Position numbers and translations under genes: made by a program
Shown: positions 8,376 through 17,534 of the stretch, one piece after another
Numbering within the stretch: position 1 is the first letter of the stretch
How the letters are laid out: the number at the start of each line of letters is the position of its first letter
Notes under the pieces: generated by a model
Database searches by the model: none
Seen by the model: only the letters and a program-made list of their open reading frames with translations
Told to the model about the DNA's origin: nothing
Assembly (NCBI GenBank): GCA_902363255.1
Contig: CABIZO010000009.1
Span: 14,753 to 78,752, forward strand
Origin: Peptostreptococcaceae bacterium
Lineage (GTDB): Bacteria; Bacillota; Clostridia; Peptostreptococcales; Peptostreptococcaceae
DNA: 64,000 nt
Direction of reading: 5' to 3'

Positions 8376-9936
8376 TATAGTCACCTCCTGCCATCATCAT
8401 TCCTAGTTCATTTTCATTTGTATTTTTAGCATCTACTATACCAACAATTTTTCCTTCGTATATAACTGCTATTCTATCTGATACATTCATAACTTCATCT
8501 AATTCTAGTGATACTAAAAGAACTGCATTTCCTGCATCTCTTTGATCAACTAATGATTTATGAACGAACTCTATAGCACCTACATCTAGTCCTCTTGTTG
8601 GTTGAGTTGCTATTAATAATTGAGGTTCATGACTTACTTCCCTTGAAGCTTCAATGTTTGTAACTTCTCTACCTATTATTACTTTTTGTTGGTTACCACC
8701 TGATAACCCTCTTGATAAAGCGTTGTAATCAGTAGGTCTAACATCAAATCTTTCAATTATTTCTTTAGCTTTTTTATTTATTGCTTCCATATCTAAAATT
8801 CCGTTTTTAGAATATTTCTTTTCTTTATAATTTTGTAACACGACATTTTCAGCAATTGTATAGTTTAATACAAGACCTCTTTTTTGTCTATCTTCTGGTA
8901 TATTTTTTATACCTTTATTGAATATTTGCTTAGGAGTTTTATTTACTATAGCTTCTCCGTTTATTTCAATAATTCCTGAAGTAACTTTTCTAAGACCTGT
9001 TAAAGCTTCTACTAATTCTGATTGTCCATTCCCGTCTATACCTGCAATACCAAGTATTTCTCCTGCTTTAACTTCTAAAGAAAGTCCATCAACAACATTT
9101 ATTTTTCTATTATCTTTAACTATTAAGTCATCTATTTTTAAAACTGTTTCTTTTGGCTTAGCTTCATCTTTGTCAACTTTAAAGTTTACTTCTCTACCAA
9201 CCATCATTTCTGCTAAGTCATTTTCTGAAACATCAGATACCTTTACTGTATCGATATACTTACCTCTTCTTATTACAGTACAATGATCTGCTATAGCTTT
9301 TATTTCTTTTAATTTATGAGTTATTATTATTACTGACTTTCCTTGATTAGTTAAGTTTCTAATTATATTAATAAGTTCTGTTATTTCTTGTGGAGTTAAA
9401 ACAGCTGTTGGTTCATCAAGTATTAAAGTTTCAGCACCTCTATATAATGCTTTTAATATCTCAACTCTTTGTTGCATACCTACTGTTATATCTTCAACCT
9501 TAGCCATAGGATCAACGAATAATCCATATTTTGATGATATTTCTTTAACATCCTCTATAGCTTTTTTCATATCTAATGCACCAGCATTTTTTGTCGGTTC
9601 TGTTCCTAGTACTATATTTTCAGCTACAGTAAATGGTTGAACAAGCATGAAATGTTGATGCACCATACCTATTCCTTTAGATATAGCCACATTTGGATTA
9701 CTTATATCAGTTAATTCTCCATTTATATATATTTCTCCTGATGTAGGATTGTATAGACCATATAGTATATTCATAAGAGTAGATTTACCTGCTCCATTTT
9801 CGCCCAAAAGTGCATGTACCTCACCTTTATGTACAGTCAAGTTAATATTGTCATTTGCTACAAAATTGCCAAACTTTTTAGTTATGTTTTTCATTTCTAC
9901 AACTTTTTGACTGTAATCAATGCTATTATTATTCAT
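8365..9936 (-). CDS. nupO: Nucleoside ABC transporter ATPase, double ABC domain (NupO-like)
   Basis: About 523 residues with two ABC cassettes. The first has Walker A GENGAGKST, signature VGMQQRVEIL and Walker B LILDEPTA. The second has a degenerate Walker A (GIDGNGQSE), signature SGGNQQKVIIGRE and Walker B-like LLIATQPTRG, as usual for sugar/nucleoside importers of this type. The chosen start is the ATG at 9936, 12 bases after AGGAGG. Between the second signature and Walker B there is a short extra stretch, TNIEASREV, that I do not expect in Bacillus relatives. It energises import by the two permeases encoded downstream. Confidence 0.92.
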   Translation of the reverse strand: MNNNSIDYSQKVVEMKNITKKFGNFVANDNINLTVHKGEVHALLGENGAGKSTLMNILYGLYNPTSGEIYINGELTDISNPNVAISKGIGMVHQHFMLVQPFTVAENIVLGTEPTKNAGALDMKKAIEDVKEISSKYGLFVDPMAKVEDITVGMQQRVEILKALYRGAETLILDEPTAVLTPQEITELINIIRNLTNQGKSVIIITHKLKEIKAIADHCTVIRRGKYIDTVKVSDVSENDLAEMMVGREVNFKVDKDEAKPKETVLKIDDLIVKDNRKINVVDGLSLEVKAGEILGIAGIDGNGQSELVEALTGLRKVTSGIIEINGEAIVNKTPKQIFNKGIKNIPEDRQKRGLVLNYTIAENVVLQNYKEKKYSKNGILDMEAINKKAKEIIERFDVRPTDYNALSRGLSGGNQQKVIIGREVTNIEASREVSHEPQLLIATQPTRGLDVGAIEFVHKSLVDQRDAGNAVLLVSLELDEVMNVSDRIAVIYEGKIVGIVDAKNTNENELGMMMAGGDYSGK

Positions 9937-9972
9937 AGCTATTTTTGTCCTCCTTGTCTCACCAATTTTTAT

Positions 9973-10006
9973 CATAAAAAAACGGATAATCTATCTATAT
10001 GTTATC
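9973..10006 (-). terminator. Attenuator-like hairpin before nupO
   Basis: On the minus strand GGATAA and TTATCC form a 6-bp stem with a 12-base loop, followed directly by GTTTTTTT, about 40 bases before the ATPase start. The stem is weak. It could be a leaky terminator in the roughly 200-base leader from the promoter at 10150-10178. I recognise no riboswitch aptamer in that leader. Confidence 0.4.
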
Positions 10007-10149
10007 CATAAATTATATAATCTATTTGTTATCTAATTTAGTTTTTGCGAATTTACTATTTTTTAATAATAAAAATATACTTATTTTCGCATTTATTAGT
10101 GTAACATTTAATTATATTTTTTTATTAGTATGTATTATTATTCTTTTTA

Positions 10150-10178
10150 ATTATATCATTTAGCATACTATTTGCCAA
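10150..10178 (-). promoter_or_regulatory. Promoter for nupOPQ
   Basis: TTGGCA (10173-10178), 17-bp spacer, TATAAT (10150-10155) on the minus strand, between the lipoprotein terminator and the ATPase gene. The ATPase and permeases can therefore be expressed apart from the binding lipoprotein. Confidence 0.7.
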
Positions 10179-10252
10179 CATTATATTGTCATTAATTGTC
10201 GTAACTTAGATATTGTGTATCATTTTGAAATATTAATTTAATCAGTAAAAAA

Positions 10253-10284
10253 ATCCATAGAATAACTATAGTCATTCTATGGAT
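10253..10284 (-). terminator. Terminator after the BMP lipoprotein gene
   Basis: Perfect 11-bp inverted repeat ATCCATAGAAT / ATTCTATGGAT, followed on the minus strand by seven T. It separates the lipoprotein gene from the rest of the transporter operon. Confidence 0.88.
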
Positions 10285-10312
10285 TCATATATAAACATCA
10301 TTTATACTATTC

Positions 10313-11344
10313 TTACTTTATATATGCTTCGTATTCTTCTTCAGTTGCTGGAACTTTTATTTTTCCATCTTTTATTTCTTGAGACTTTTCTTCTACAAAG
10401 CTTAATACATCAGCTGGAACGTTTTTCTCACTAGTTGGAGCTATACCAACACCACCAGTAGCTAATGTATTCATTTTTACTTCACCTGGAACATAAGAAC
10501 CATCAACTAAAGCTTTAACAACATCAGATACAGCTATATTAACATTTTTCATTGCTGAAGTTATTACATGATCTGGAGCTAAATCATTTTGGTCTTTATC
10601 AACACCTATAGCCATTTTATCAGATTCTTTAGCTGCTTCTATTGCACCATTACCTGCTGCACCTGCACATGGGAATACTACGTCAACTCCCTTAGCAAAC
10701 ATTGATGTAGCTATTGATTTACCTAAAGCTGAATCAGAGAAACTATTAGCATATTGAACTAATACTTCTGCATCTGGGTTAGCATCTTTAACACCAGCTT
10801 TGTATCCTACTTCAAACTCTTTTAAAACTACTGATTCCATACCACCTATGAAAGCAACTTTATCTGTTTCAGTCATTTGACCTGCAACTAAACCTACTAA
10901 GTATCCTGCAACATTACCTTCGAATAATAATGAAGTTACGTTTTCTGGTTGTTTTTCATATGAATGGTCAACTATTGCAAATTGTTGCTCTGGATAATCT
11001 TTTGCTGCACTTTCTATAGCATCTGCTAATTTATATCCTATACCTATTATTAAATCATATTCATCATCTACAAATTGTTCTATATTTGGAACATAATCCG
11101 CATCTTGCCTAGATTCTAAGTAATTAACATATACTTTGTCTTCTCCTAATTCGTCTCTAACCGCTTGAAGACCTTCCCAAGAAGTTTGGTTGAATGATTG
11201 GTCATTTACTCCACCAACATCTGTTATCATTCCTACTCTTATTTGTTCATCTGATGATTCGTTACCTTTTGATGAACATCCAACTAATGCTCCTAATGAC
11301 ATAATCATTGTTAATGATAATGCTACTAATTTTTTTAATTTCAT
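10313..11344 (-). CDS. bmpA: BMP-family nucleoside-binding lipoprotein
   Basis: A 343-residue lipoprotein with a lysine-rich N-terminus, hydrophobic segment and lipobox LVGC (Cys at about residue 23), so it should be anchored to the outer face of the membrane. The mature part follows the BMP/Med/PnrA fold, with VGMITDVGGVNDQSFNQ and the central IGIGYKLADAI. Family members bind purine nucleosides and deliver them to ABC permeases such as those encoded downstream. A strong AGGAGG precedes the start. A terminator follows the gene, so lipoprotein mRNA is made in its own transcript, a common way to supply excess binding protein. Confidence 0.92.
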   Translation of the reverse strand: MKLKKLVALSLTMIMSLGALVGCSSKGNESSDEQIRVGMITDVGGVNDQSFNQTSWEGLQAVRDELGEDKVYVNYLESRQDADYVPNIEQFVDDEYDLIIGIGYKLADAIESAAKDYPEQQFAIVDHSYEKQPENVTSLLFEGNVAGYLVGLVAGQMTETDKVAFIGGMESVVLKEFEVGYKAGVKDANPDAEVLVQYANSFSDSALGKSIATSMFAKGVDVVFPCAGAAGNGAIEAAKESDKMAIGVDKDQNDLAPDHVITSAMKNVNIAVSDVVKALVDGSYVPGEVKMNTLATGGVGIAPTSEKNVPADVLSFVEEKSQEIKDGKIKVPATEEEYEAYIK

Positions 11345-11547
11345 AATGCCTCCTAGAAAATAAATATTATTTCGTTCCTTACGCTTATATTTTATAATAT
11401 TTAGACAAAATAATCTATACTATTTTTATTTTTTTTTTGCATTTTTCATCAAAATAATAGTTATATTTTGAATTATGATATACTTTTTATTTTTTTGATA
11501 TATATTATTTTTTTTATATGTCCATTTAAATATAAATTTCAAGGCAT

Positions 11548-11575
11548 AAAAAAAAGAGGTCTTAAATGCCTCCTT
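11548..11575 (-). terminator. Terminator after degV
   Basis: Short hairpin GAGG (11569-11572 complement) / CCTC (11556-11559 complement) with a nine-base loop, followed on the minus strand by eight T, just beyond the degV stop. The stem is short but the T-run is strong. The 200 bp between here and bmpA is extremely A/T-rich and I could not pick a convincing bmpA promoter in it. Confidence 0.6.
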
Positions 11576-11582
11576 AATTTAT

Positions 11583-12428
11583 CTATTTTTTAAATACTAA
11601 TATTCCACCTACACCAGGACCCGAATGAGCTCCGATACAAGTTCCTACCATGAAATATCCTATTTTTTTAGGCTTGAAAACTTCTTTAGCCATTTCAGTA
11701 AGCTTTTCTGTTTCCTTAGGATCATCACTATACCCTATGTAAACTTCATCTTGTTCTAAGTCATCGCCTAGTCTCTCTTTAACGTATTCAATCATTTTAT
11801 TTAATACATTTTTCTTTCCTCTTACTTGTCCAACTTGAGAAACTAATCCGTCCTTAACTTCTAATATAGGTTTAATATTTAATAAACTACCAACAGTAGC
11901 TTTAGTTGATGATATTCTTCCACCTTTTTTAAGATATTCTAAAGTATCTACCGAGAACATAAGAATATATTTTTCTTTTATTTCATCTAAAGCTTTAAAT
12001 ACTTCATCTATAGTTTTACCTTCATTTATCATTTCAGCTGCTTTAACGACAAAGAATCCTGCCCCAAAAGTTAAATTATTTGTGTCATATATATATATTT
12101 CTCCTTCAGTATCATTTTTAGCCATTATAGCACTTTGACATGTGCCTGTAGCTGCTGCTGATCCTGATATATATAATATAGTTTTACCCTCTTTTGTGTA
12201 TTTATCAAAAACTTCTTTAAATTGAGCATAAGTAGCTTGAGAAGTTTTTGGATATGCATTTTCATCCCTTAAAATTTTGTAGAATTCTTCTGGTTGCATA
12301 TCTATACTGTCTCTATATTCTTTTCCATCAAGTATAAGTGTTAGTGGTACTACATCTATATCATACTTTTCTAAGTATTCTTTGTTAACATCAGATAAAC
12401 TATCACATATTATTTTAATATTATTCAT
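11583..12428 (-). CDS. DegV-family fatty-acid-binding protein
   Basis: A 281-residue cytosolic protein of the DegV family. It opens with IICDSLSDV and contains PKTSQATYAQF and the SGSAAATGTCQSA loop, which in the family contacts the carboxylate of a bound long-chain fatty acid. Some members (FakB) present fatty acids to the kinase FakA; no fakA is visible here, so that role is not shown. It lies 30 bp behind trmL with a good ribosome binding site (GGGAG), probably in one transcript. Confidence 0.9.
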   Translation of the reverse strand: MNNIKIICDSLSDVNKEYLEKYDIDVVPLTLILDGKEYRDSIDMQPEEFYKILRDENAYPKTSQATYAQFKEVFDKYTKEGKTILYISGSAAATGTCQSAIMAKNDTEGEIYIYDTNNLTFGAGFFVVKAAEMINEGKTIDEVFKALDEIKEKYILMFSVDTLEYLKKGGRISSTKATVGSLLNIKPILEVKDGLVSQVGQVRGKKNVLNKMIEYVKERLGDDLEQDEVYIGYSDDPKETEKLTEMAKEVFKPKKIGYFMVGTCIGAHSGPGVGGILVFKK

Positions 12429-12458
12429 CCTGTTAATCTCCCTTCTTTGTCATTATAA

Positions 12459-12929
12459 TTATCTCATATCTGGATAACCAATTTGTCTTAAAGCTTCATA
12501 AACAACTATTGCAACTGAATTTGATAAATTTAAAGATCTTGCTCTTTCTAATTTTACCATAGGTATTCTCATACATGTTTCTTTATTCTCTGCTAATAAA
12601 GTTTCTGGCAATCCCTTTGTTTCTTTTCCGAATACTAAAAAACAACCATCCTCAAATTTCATATCTGAATGTGATTGATTCGTTTTCGTTGTAGAGTAGA
12701 AAAATTTCCCTTCCGGATATTTTTCAAATAACTCTTCTAGGCTATCATAGTATTTTATATCAGATATATCCCAATAATCTAATCCGCTTCTTTTTAGATA
12801 TTTATCTTCTAATGAAAAACCTAGAGGTCTTATTAAATGTAAAGTCGCACCTGTGTTAGCACAAGTTCTTATTATATTACCTGTATTTTGAGGTATTTCA
12901 GGTTCTACTAATACTACGTTTATTGACAT
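12459..12929 (-). CDS. trmL: tRNA (cytidine/uridine-34-2'-O)-methyltransferase TrmL
   Basis: A 156-residue SPOUT-class enzyme, the usual length for TrmL (YibK/CspR). It methylates the ribose of wobble base 34 in certain leucine tRNAs using S-adenosylmethionine. Characteristic segments are LVEPEIPQNTGNIIRTCANTG at the N-terminus, FGKETKGLPE in the middle and the knot region RIPMV...RSLNLSNSVAIVVYEALRQ at the C-terminus. The start has CGGAGGAA upstream. It probably shares a transcript with degV; a TATAAT lies near 13005. Confidence 0.93.
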   Translation of the reverse strand: MSINVVLVEPEIPQNTGNIIRTCANTGATLHLIRPLGFSLEDKYLKRSGLDYWDISDIKYYDSLEELFEKYPEGKFFYSTTKTNQSHSDMKFEDGCFLVFGKETKGLPETLLAENKETCMRIPMVKLERARSLNLSNSVAIVVYEALRQIGYPDMR

Positions 12930-13048
12930 ACCGTTCCTCCGTTTATATTAACTAGTTTATTAATTAGGCTTAATTTTAAGCAACTTCAATATTTTCCTAA
13001 ATACATTATAACAGAAATTTCTACTAATTAAAGTTGCTTTTTTATCCT

Positions 13049-14386
13049 TTACTTTCTAAGTTCTCTCGTTCCATACATAATAATCTTATCTTGGGGTGGA
13101 TAATAACTCTGACTTATATGCTCGGTTTTATTACCTAAAGTACTTTTATACACTCTATAAGTTTGAACTTTATATCCTTTTCGTCCTTCTTGTTCAATAG
13201 TTTTTACACCTAAGTCGTATTTTTCACTATTTTTTCTAATTATTCTATTATGAAGTATAGCAGTAGTTTCCGTTATAATTTCAATATTTTTTTTATCTTT
13301 TTTACTTCCATAAATTGTACACACTACTTTGTTACCGATAATTTGATTGTGTATAAAGACTGGAGTATCGAATTTATTTAAAAATTTTAAATCTATGCTT
13401 CCACCTGATACTGTAGCATCCCTACCCATTGCAATATATGGACTTGGTATTGAATGATTTCTTACATTAATTATTTCTAGGCCAGAGTATAAAGCAGCAT
13501 TATAAATAGTGCTCGATACTTGGCACATACCGCCACCTATTCCTTTTTCTTGTTTTCCATTTATTATAACAGGTGCTTCTTTTAAATATTTATTTATATG
13601 AGACCTTTGTATATATGAATTAAATGAAAATATATCTCCTTTATTTAGTAATATATTGCTGGTTGCATTTGCTGCTAATTTAATATTATTTGATCTATTA
13701 TAATTATTTGTATTAAAGTATGTTTCAAAGCTACCTAAAACTGTATCAATTTTACCTAAGTCATCATATGAGTAAATTGGTTTAACAGATAAAGTAGGTA
13801 TTATTTCATCTTTGTTATCCATATCTTTTATTTTTATAATTATTGTATTTTTTAACTCATCTTTATTTAGCTTATATCCATTTTTATCTTTGGTTATAAC
13901 AATCTTTCCATTTATTATTCTTATAGTTGCATTTTTGGGCTTTATATATATTTTTTTACTTAATTCTTTCAAGTATCTATCTAGTTTTTTTTCGTCATAA
14001 GTAATACTGTAATCTAATATTACCTTTTTACCCATAGACAAACTACTTTTCATTTTTATATTCGAAACAATATCTTTGTCTCTGCCTATACTATATGCCT
14101 TTTCAACTACTTCTTCTACATTATAACTTGTTCCTATATCATATTTAGAGAAAACATATTCTTCATTATTAAATAATAATAAAAACGAGCTATTATCATC
14201 TAATGTTTTATTAATTTTTTCTATAGCCTCTTTTTTTGTTAAGTTAGATAAATTAATATCTCTAACATAAATATTTTTGTGTATTTTTCCTTCAAATTCA
14301 ATTGCATTACTTAAGACCACATTGCCTAAAGATACAATTAATAATGATAATAATATTGCAATCTTAAGCTTTCTCAAGAGTATCAT
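13049..14386 (-). CDS. VanW-family cell-surface protein
   Basis: A 445-residue protein with an N-terminal signal or anchor (hydrophobic stretch at about residues 7-28). A peptidoglycan-binding-4-like region (INLSNLTKKEAIEKINKTL) follows. The VanW domain comes next (GDIFSFNSYI, GIGGGMCQVSSTIYNAALYSGLEI) and the tail resembles a G5-like domain. VanW proteins occur in vancomycin-resistance clusters and widely elsewhere, but their biochemical role is unknown. The start overlaps the nth stop as ATGA, indicating coupling; a TTG four codons later is an alternative. No van resistance genes are nearby, so this looks like a housekeeping wall protein. Confidence 0.85.
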   Translation of the reverse strand: MILLRKLKIAILLSLLIVSLGNVVLSNAIEFEGKIHKNIYVRDINLSNLTKKEAIEKINKTLDDNSSFLLLFNNEEYVFSKYDIGTSYNVEEVVEKAYSIGRDKDIVSNIKMKSSLSMGKKVILDYSITYDEKKLDRYLKELSKKIYIKPKNATIRIINGKIVITKDKNGYKLNKDELKNTIIIKIKDMDNKDEIIPTLSVKPIYSYDDLGKIDTVLGSFETYFNTNNYNRSNNIKLAANATSNILLNKGDIFSFNSYIQRSHINKYLKEAPVIINGKQEKGIGGGMCQVSSTIYNAALYSGLEIINVRNHSIPSPYIAMGRDATVSGGSIDLKFLNKFDTPVFIHNQIIGNKVVCTIYGSKKDKKNIEIITETTAILHNRIIRKNSEKYDLGVKTIEQEGRKGYKVQTYRVYKSTLGNKTEHISQSYYPPQDKIIMYGTRELRK

Positions 14387-15009
14387 TCCTTTCCTTGATA
14401 AAAATCACAATCATCTTTTATTGGACATGGCTCACATTCTGGATTTCTTGCTTTACACATTCTTCTCCCATGAAATATCAATACATGATGAGAATGAGAC
14501 CATCTGTGCTTTGGTATAGCATCCATAAGAGCAAACTCAGTTTTTTCTGGAGTTTTTGTATGAACAATACCTATTCTATTCGAAACTCTAAAAACATGTG
14601 TATCTACTGCTATAGCATCTTTGTTAAATGCATTACTTAGAACTACATCTGCAGTTTTTCTTCCTACACCGGGAAGTTTTGTTAATTCTTCTAAAGTATC
14701 TGGAACTTCACCATTATAATCTCTACAAATCATTTCTGATGTGGCTTTAATTTTTTTACCTTTACTTTTGTAAAGACCACAAGTTTTTATTTTCTCCATT
14801 ATTTCTTCTTCAGATAATTTCGCAAAATCCTCTGGTTTATTGTATTTTTTGAATAATTCCCTTGTTACCATATTAACTCTGACATCTGTGCATTGAGCTG
14901 ATAATATGGTAGCTATTAATAATTCAAACGCTGTTGTATGCTCCAATTCACAATGAGCATCTGGATAAAGTTCTTCCAACTTGTCTAATATTTTATTTAC
15001 ATCTTTCAT
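14383..15009 (-). CDS. nth: Endonuclease III (DNA glycosylase/AP lyase)
   Basis: A 208-residue base-excision-repair enzyme that removes oxidised pyrimidines and cuts the abasic site. The helix-hairpin-helix LPGVGRKTA places the catalytic lysine at residue 118 and AVDTHV places the aspartate at 136, matching Lys120 and Asp138 of E. coli Nth. The C-terminal cysteines (CKARNPECEPCPIKDDC) form the C-x6-C-x2-C-x5-C [4Fe-4S] site. Length is normal. The gene overlaps the VanW-family gene by four bases. Confidence 0.97.
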   Translation of the reverse strand: MKDVNKILDKLEELYPDAHCELEHTTAFELLIATILSAQCTDVRVNMVTRELFKKYNKPEDFAKLSEEEIMEKIKTCGLYKSKGKKIKATSEMICRDYNGEVPDTLEELTKLPGVGRKTADVVLSNAFNKDAIAVDTHVFRVSNRIGIVHTKTPEKTEFALMDAIPKHRWSHSHHVLIFHGRRMCKARNPECEPCPIKDDCDFYQGKE

Positions 15010-15105
15010 TTATTTTCCCCCTTATTTGTCTTTTAGTTTTATTATCTATCAATTTAGACAATCTATAACAAAGTAATAATTCTCAATTTTTTGATTTTTT
15101 GTATT

Positions 15106-15139
15106 AAAAAAGCAAAAACTTAATAAGTTCTTGCTTTTT
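15106..15139 (-). terminator. Terminator after the lonB-like gene
   Basis: Inverted repeat around AAAAAGCAA...TTGCTTTTT with one internal mismatch and a short AAT loop, located just past the stop of the protease gene and before nth. T-rich on the minus strand. Confidence 0.8.
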
Positions 15140-15154
15140 ATTATATCAATTCAT

Positions 15155-17386
15155 TCATTCTTTTTTTGATTCTTTTGATTTATTATAAGTATCTAATTTT
15201 TCTTTTACCAATATTTTAACATCTTTAAACATTTTATCCATCAAAATTTCTATACTTTCTTCTATTTTACTTACAGGATAAATTTTAAAACATCCATCTT
15301 CTATTGCTTGCTCCATTTCATCTGAAAGTATTAAGTTATCCATATTGTCTTTTGGTAAAATTACGCCGTAAACCTTATCTTTAAATCCTCTGTTCTTGCA
15401 AACATTATAAAAACCTTCAATTTTTTCTGTTATACCTCCAACAACTTGTATTTCTCCCTTTTGATTCAAAGATCCTGTTATAGCTATATTTTGTTTTATA
15501 GGAACTTCACTTAAAGATGATAGCAAAGCACATAACTCTGCTAAAGTAGCACTATCTCCATCTATGCCTCCATAATTTTGTTCAAAACAAATATATGCAT
15601 TTACAGATAAAGGATATTCTTGAGCAAAATGCTCTGTTAAATATCCTTGTAATATAAGTACGCCTTTATTGTGTATTGGTCCACTCATTTTAGCTTCTCT
15701 TTCTATGTTTACTATCCCCTTATTTCCTACGCTAGTTGTCACGCTAATTCTTGATGGTTTTCCAAAAGAGTACTCTCCCATGCCATGAACTGCCAATCCA
15801 TTTATAACACCTATTCTACTGCCTTCAGTATCAATCATTATAGTATTATCATCTATAAATTCATCTAGTTTATTTTCTATTTTATTCAAACGCTTACGTT
15901 TTTCTAGTATAGCCATTTTAACATTTTCTTTTTCCACAAACTCTTTATTTTCTAATTTAGCAAATATATCCGATTCTGTTATTATCTCTAGTAATTTATT
16001 AAAATCTGTTGATAGTTTCTTCTTGCTTCCCACCAATCTAGTACTATGCTTTATAACTTCTTCAACAGCCTCATAAGTAAAATGTTTAAATTTATTTTTT
16101 TCACACTGCAATGCTATAAATTGAGCCATGCCATACTCTGAAACTTCATTCCTATCCATCTCATTATCAAAGTCTACAAATATTTTAAAACACTTACTAA
16201 ATTCATTATCAAATCTATAAAGTACATCATAAATATAGTTACTACCGATTAATATAATTTTTAAATTTAAAGGTATCTCTTCAGGATCTATTGATACTTT
16301 TGTCTCCATAGGAATCTTTTGTGACTGTATAGTTCTTTTCAAAAGCTCCCATGATAATGGATATGATAAAAGTTGTTGCGCATATAAAACTAAATATCCA
16401 CCATTAGCTTTTTGTAAAGATCCAGAGAAAATTTTTGTGAAGTCAGTTTTTATATTACCACTGTTATAATCATATTCAACCTTCCCAAACAAATTAGATG
16501 GACTCGGATTTGATTCAACTATAATAGGTGCATTTTCATTATTTTGATTATCTACAAATAAATTAACTACGTATTTTATAAAGCAATCTCTATTGTAATA
16601 TTCCCTCAATTCTTCATCTTCTAAATAAAACATTTCTAAATTTTTCAATATATCTTCTCTAATTTTGTCAATATAACCTACAATTTTATCATAAGATTTA
16701 TATTTTTCTTTTAGCTCTTGAATATGAGGATCCACAACTATTTTCCCAACCTCATCTTCTATTTCAATCATTATTGTTTTAATGTTTTCTTCAATTTCCC
16801 TTATCTGATAAACCACCTTGATAGCCATATTTTCTAATTCTTTTTTAATTTTAAAGAATTCTTCTGAAGATACTTCATCCTCAAAATTTTCATTTAATGG
16901 AACAAATACCATGCCTACTTTACTGCTTTTTAATTTGAATCCTTTTTCTTCTCCATAAGTTTTTATCTTCTTAATTAAATCTTCTTTTTGCATCTCGTAC
17001 TGTTCAAGTAGTGTATTTTTATTTATCTCATATTCTTCACTATCAAAAGCTTCTTTTATTTCTTCAAATAATTTATCTATCATTTCTTCTATATCATCTT
17101 TAAATATTTTACCCATTCCTCTTTCTAAGCTTATTACAATAGGTTCCCTTGGGTTATCGAAATTATATACGTAGCACCAATCCTTATGATTATTTTTATC
17201 TTTTGAATATCCTTCCAATACCTTCATAGTGTAAGTACTTTTTCCTGTTCCAGGGTCTCCTGCCACATATATGTTATAAGCAGGATTGTCTATTTTTAAA
17301 CCTAACTCCATGGCATTTACTGCTCTGTCTTGACCTAAAAAATCTTTTAAAGGTTCTATTTCAGATGTATTATTAAACTTTGGCAT
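15155..17386 (-). CDS. LonB-like ATP-dependent protease
   Basis: A 743-residue AAA+ protease of the LonB/COG1067 group. The Walker A is AGDPGTGKST (about 42-51). A long charged insertion with coiled-coil character spans roughly residues 95-260. The C-terminal Lon proteolytic domain holds the Ser-Lys dyad, with the serine in DGDSATLAEL and the lysine in ITEKIEGF. Unlike classical Lon it lacks the N-terminal substrate-binding domain, and no transmembrane segment is evident. Substrates are unknown; LonB of Bacillus is forespore-associated, but this protein belongs to a longer subgroup. GGGGA precedes the start. Confidence 0.88.
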   Translation of the reverse strand: MPKFNNTSEIEPLKDFLGQDRAVNAMELGLKIDNPAYNIYVAGDPGTGKSTYTMKVLEGYSKDKNNHKDWCYVYNFDNPREPIVISLERGMGKIFKDDIEEMIDKLFEEIKEAFDSEEYEINKNTLLEQYEMQKEDLIKKIKTYGEEKGFKLKSSKVGMVFVPLNENFEDEVSSEEFFKIKKELENMAIKVVYQIREIEENIKTIMIEIEDEVGKIVVDPHIQELKEKYKSYDKIVGYIDKIREDILKNLEMFYLEDEELREYYNRDCFIKYVVNLFVDNQNNENAPIIVESNPSPSNLFGKVEYDYNSGNIKTDFTKIFSGSLQKANGGYLVLYAQQLLSYPLSWELLKRTIQSQKIPMETKVSIDPEEIPLNLKIILIGSNYIYDVLYRFDNEFSKCFKIFVDFDNEMDRNEVSEYGMAQFIALQCEKNKFKHFTYEAVEEVIKHSTRLVGSKKKLSTDFNKLLEIITESDIFAKLENKEFVEKENVKMAILEKRKRLNKIENKLDEFIDDNTIMIDTEGSRIGVINGLAVHGMGEYSFGKPSRISVTTSVGNKGIVNIEREAKMSGPIHNKGVLILQGYLTEHFAQEYPLSVNAYICFEQNYGGIDGDSATLAELCALLSSLSEVPIKQNIAITGSLNQKGEIQVVGGITEKIEGFYNVCKNRGFKDKVYGVILPKDNMDNLILSDEMEQAIEDGCFKIYPVSKIEESIEILMDKMFKDVKILVKEKLDTYNKSKESKKE

Positions 17387-17495
17387 ATTAATCCCCTTTC
17401 CATTCCCAATTTATATGAACTAAGATTATACTCTTCTATAAACTTAATTAATTATATGTATTAACTTTGTTTAATTTGACTTAATAATTTTTTCA

Positions 17496-17534
17496 AAAAT
17501 AAAAAAGCCTATGATTTATCACTCCATAGACTTT
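17496..17534 (-). terminator. Terminator of the queG-like gene
   Basis: AAAGTCTATG / CATAGGCTTT on the minus strand (one U-G wobble that pairs only in this direction) is followed by six T. The upstream arm overlaps the 3' end of the coding sequence. Confidence 0.8.

Noticed and set aside
9937..10145. Purine or other nucleoside riboswitch before nupO
   Set aside because: I looked for the conserved purine aptamer elements and other familiar cores and found none; only a plain weak hairpin is present.
12980..13038. Long-range complement AAGCAACTT / AAGTTGCTT after the VanW-family gene as a terminator
   Set aside because: The loop of about 40 bases and a TATAAT inside it make a standard terminator doubtful; not strong enough to list.
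13049..14386. VanW-family gene as evidence of vancomycin resistance
   Set aside because: No vanA/B-type ligase, VanX, VanY or two-component genes are present; VanW-family proteins are common in susceptible Clostridia.
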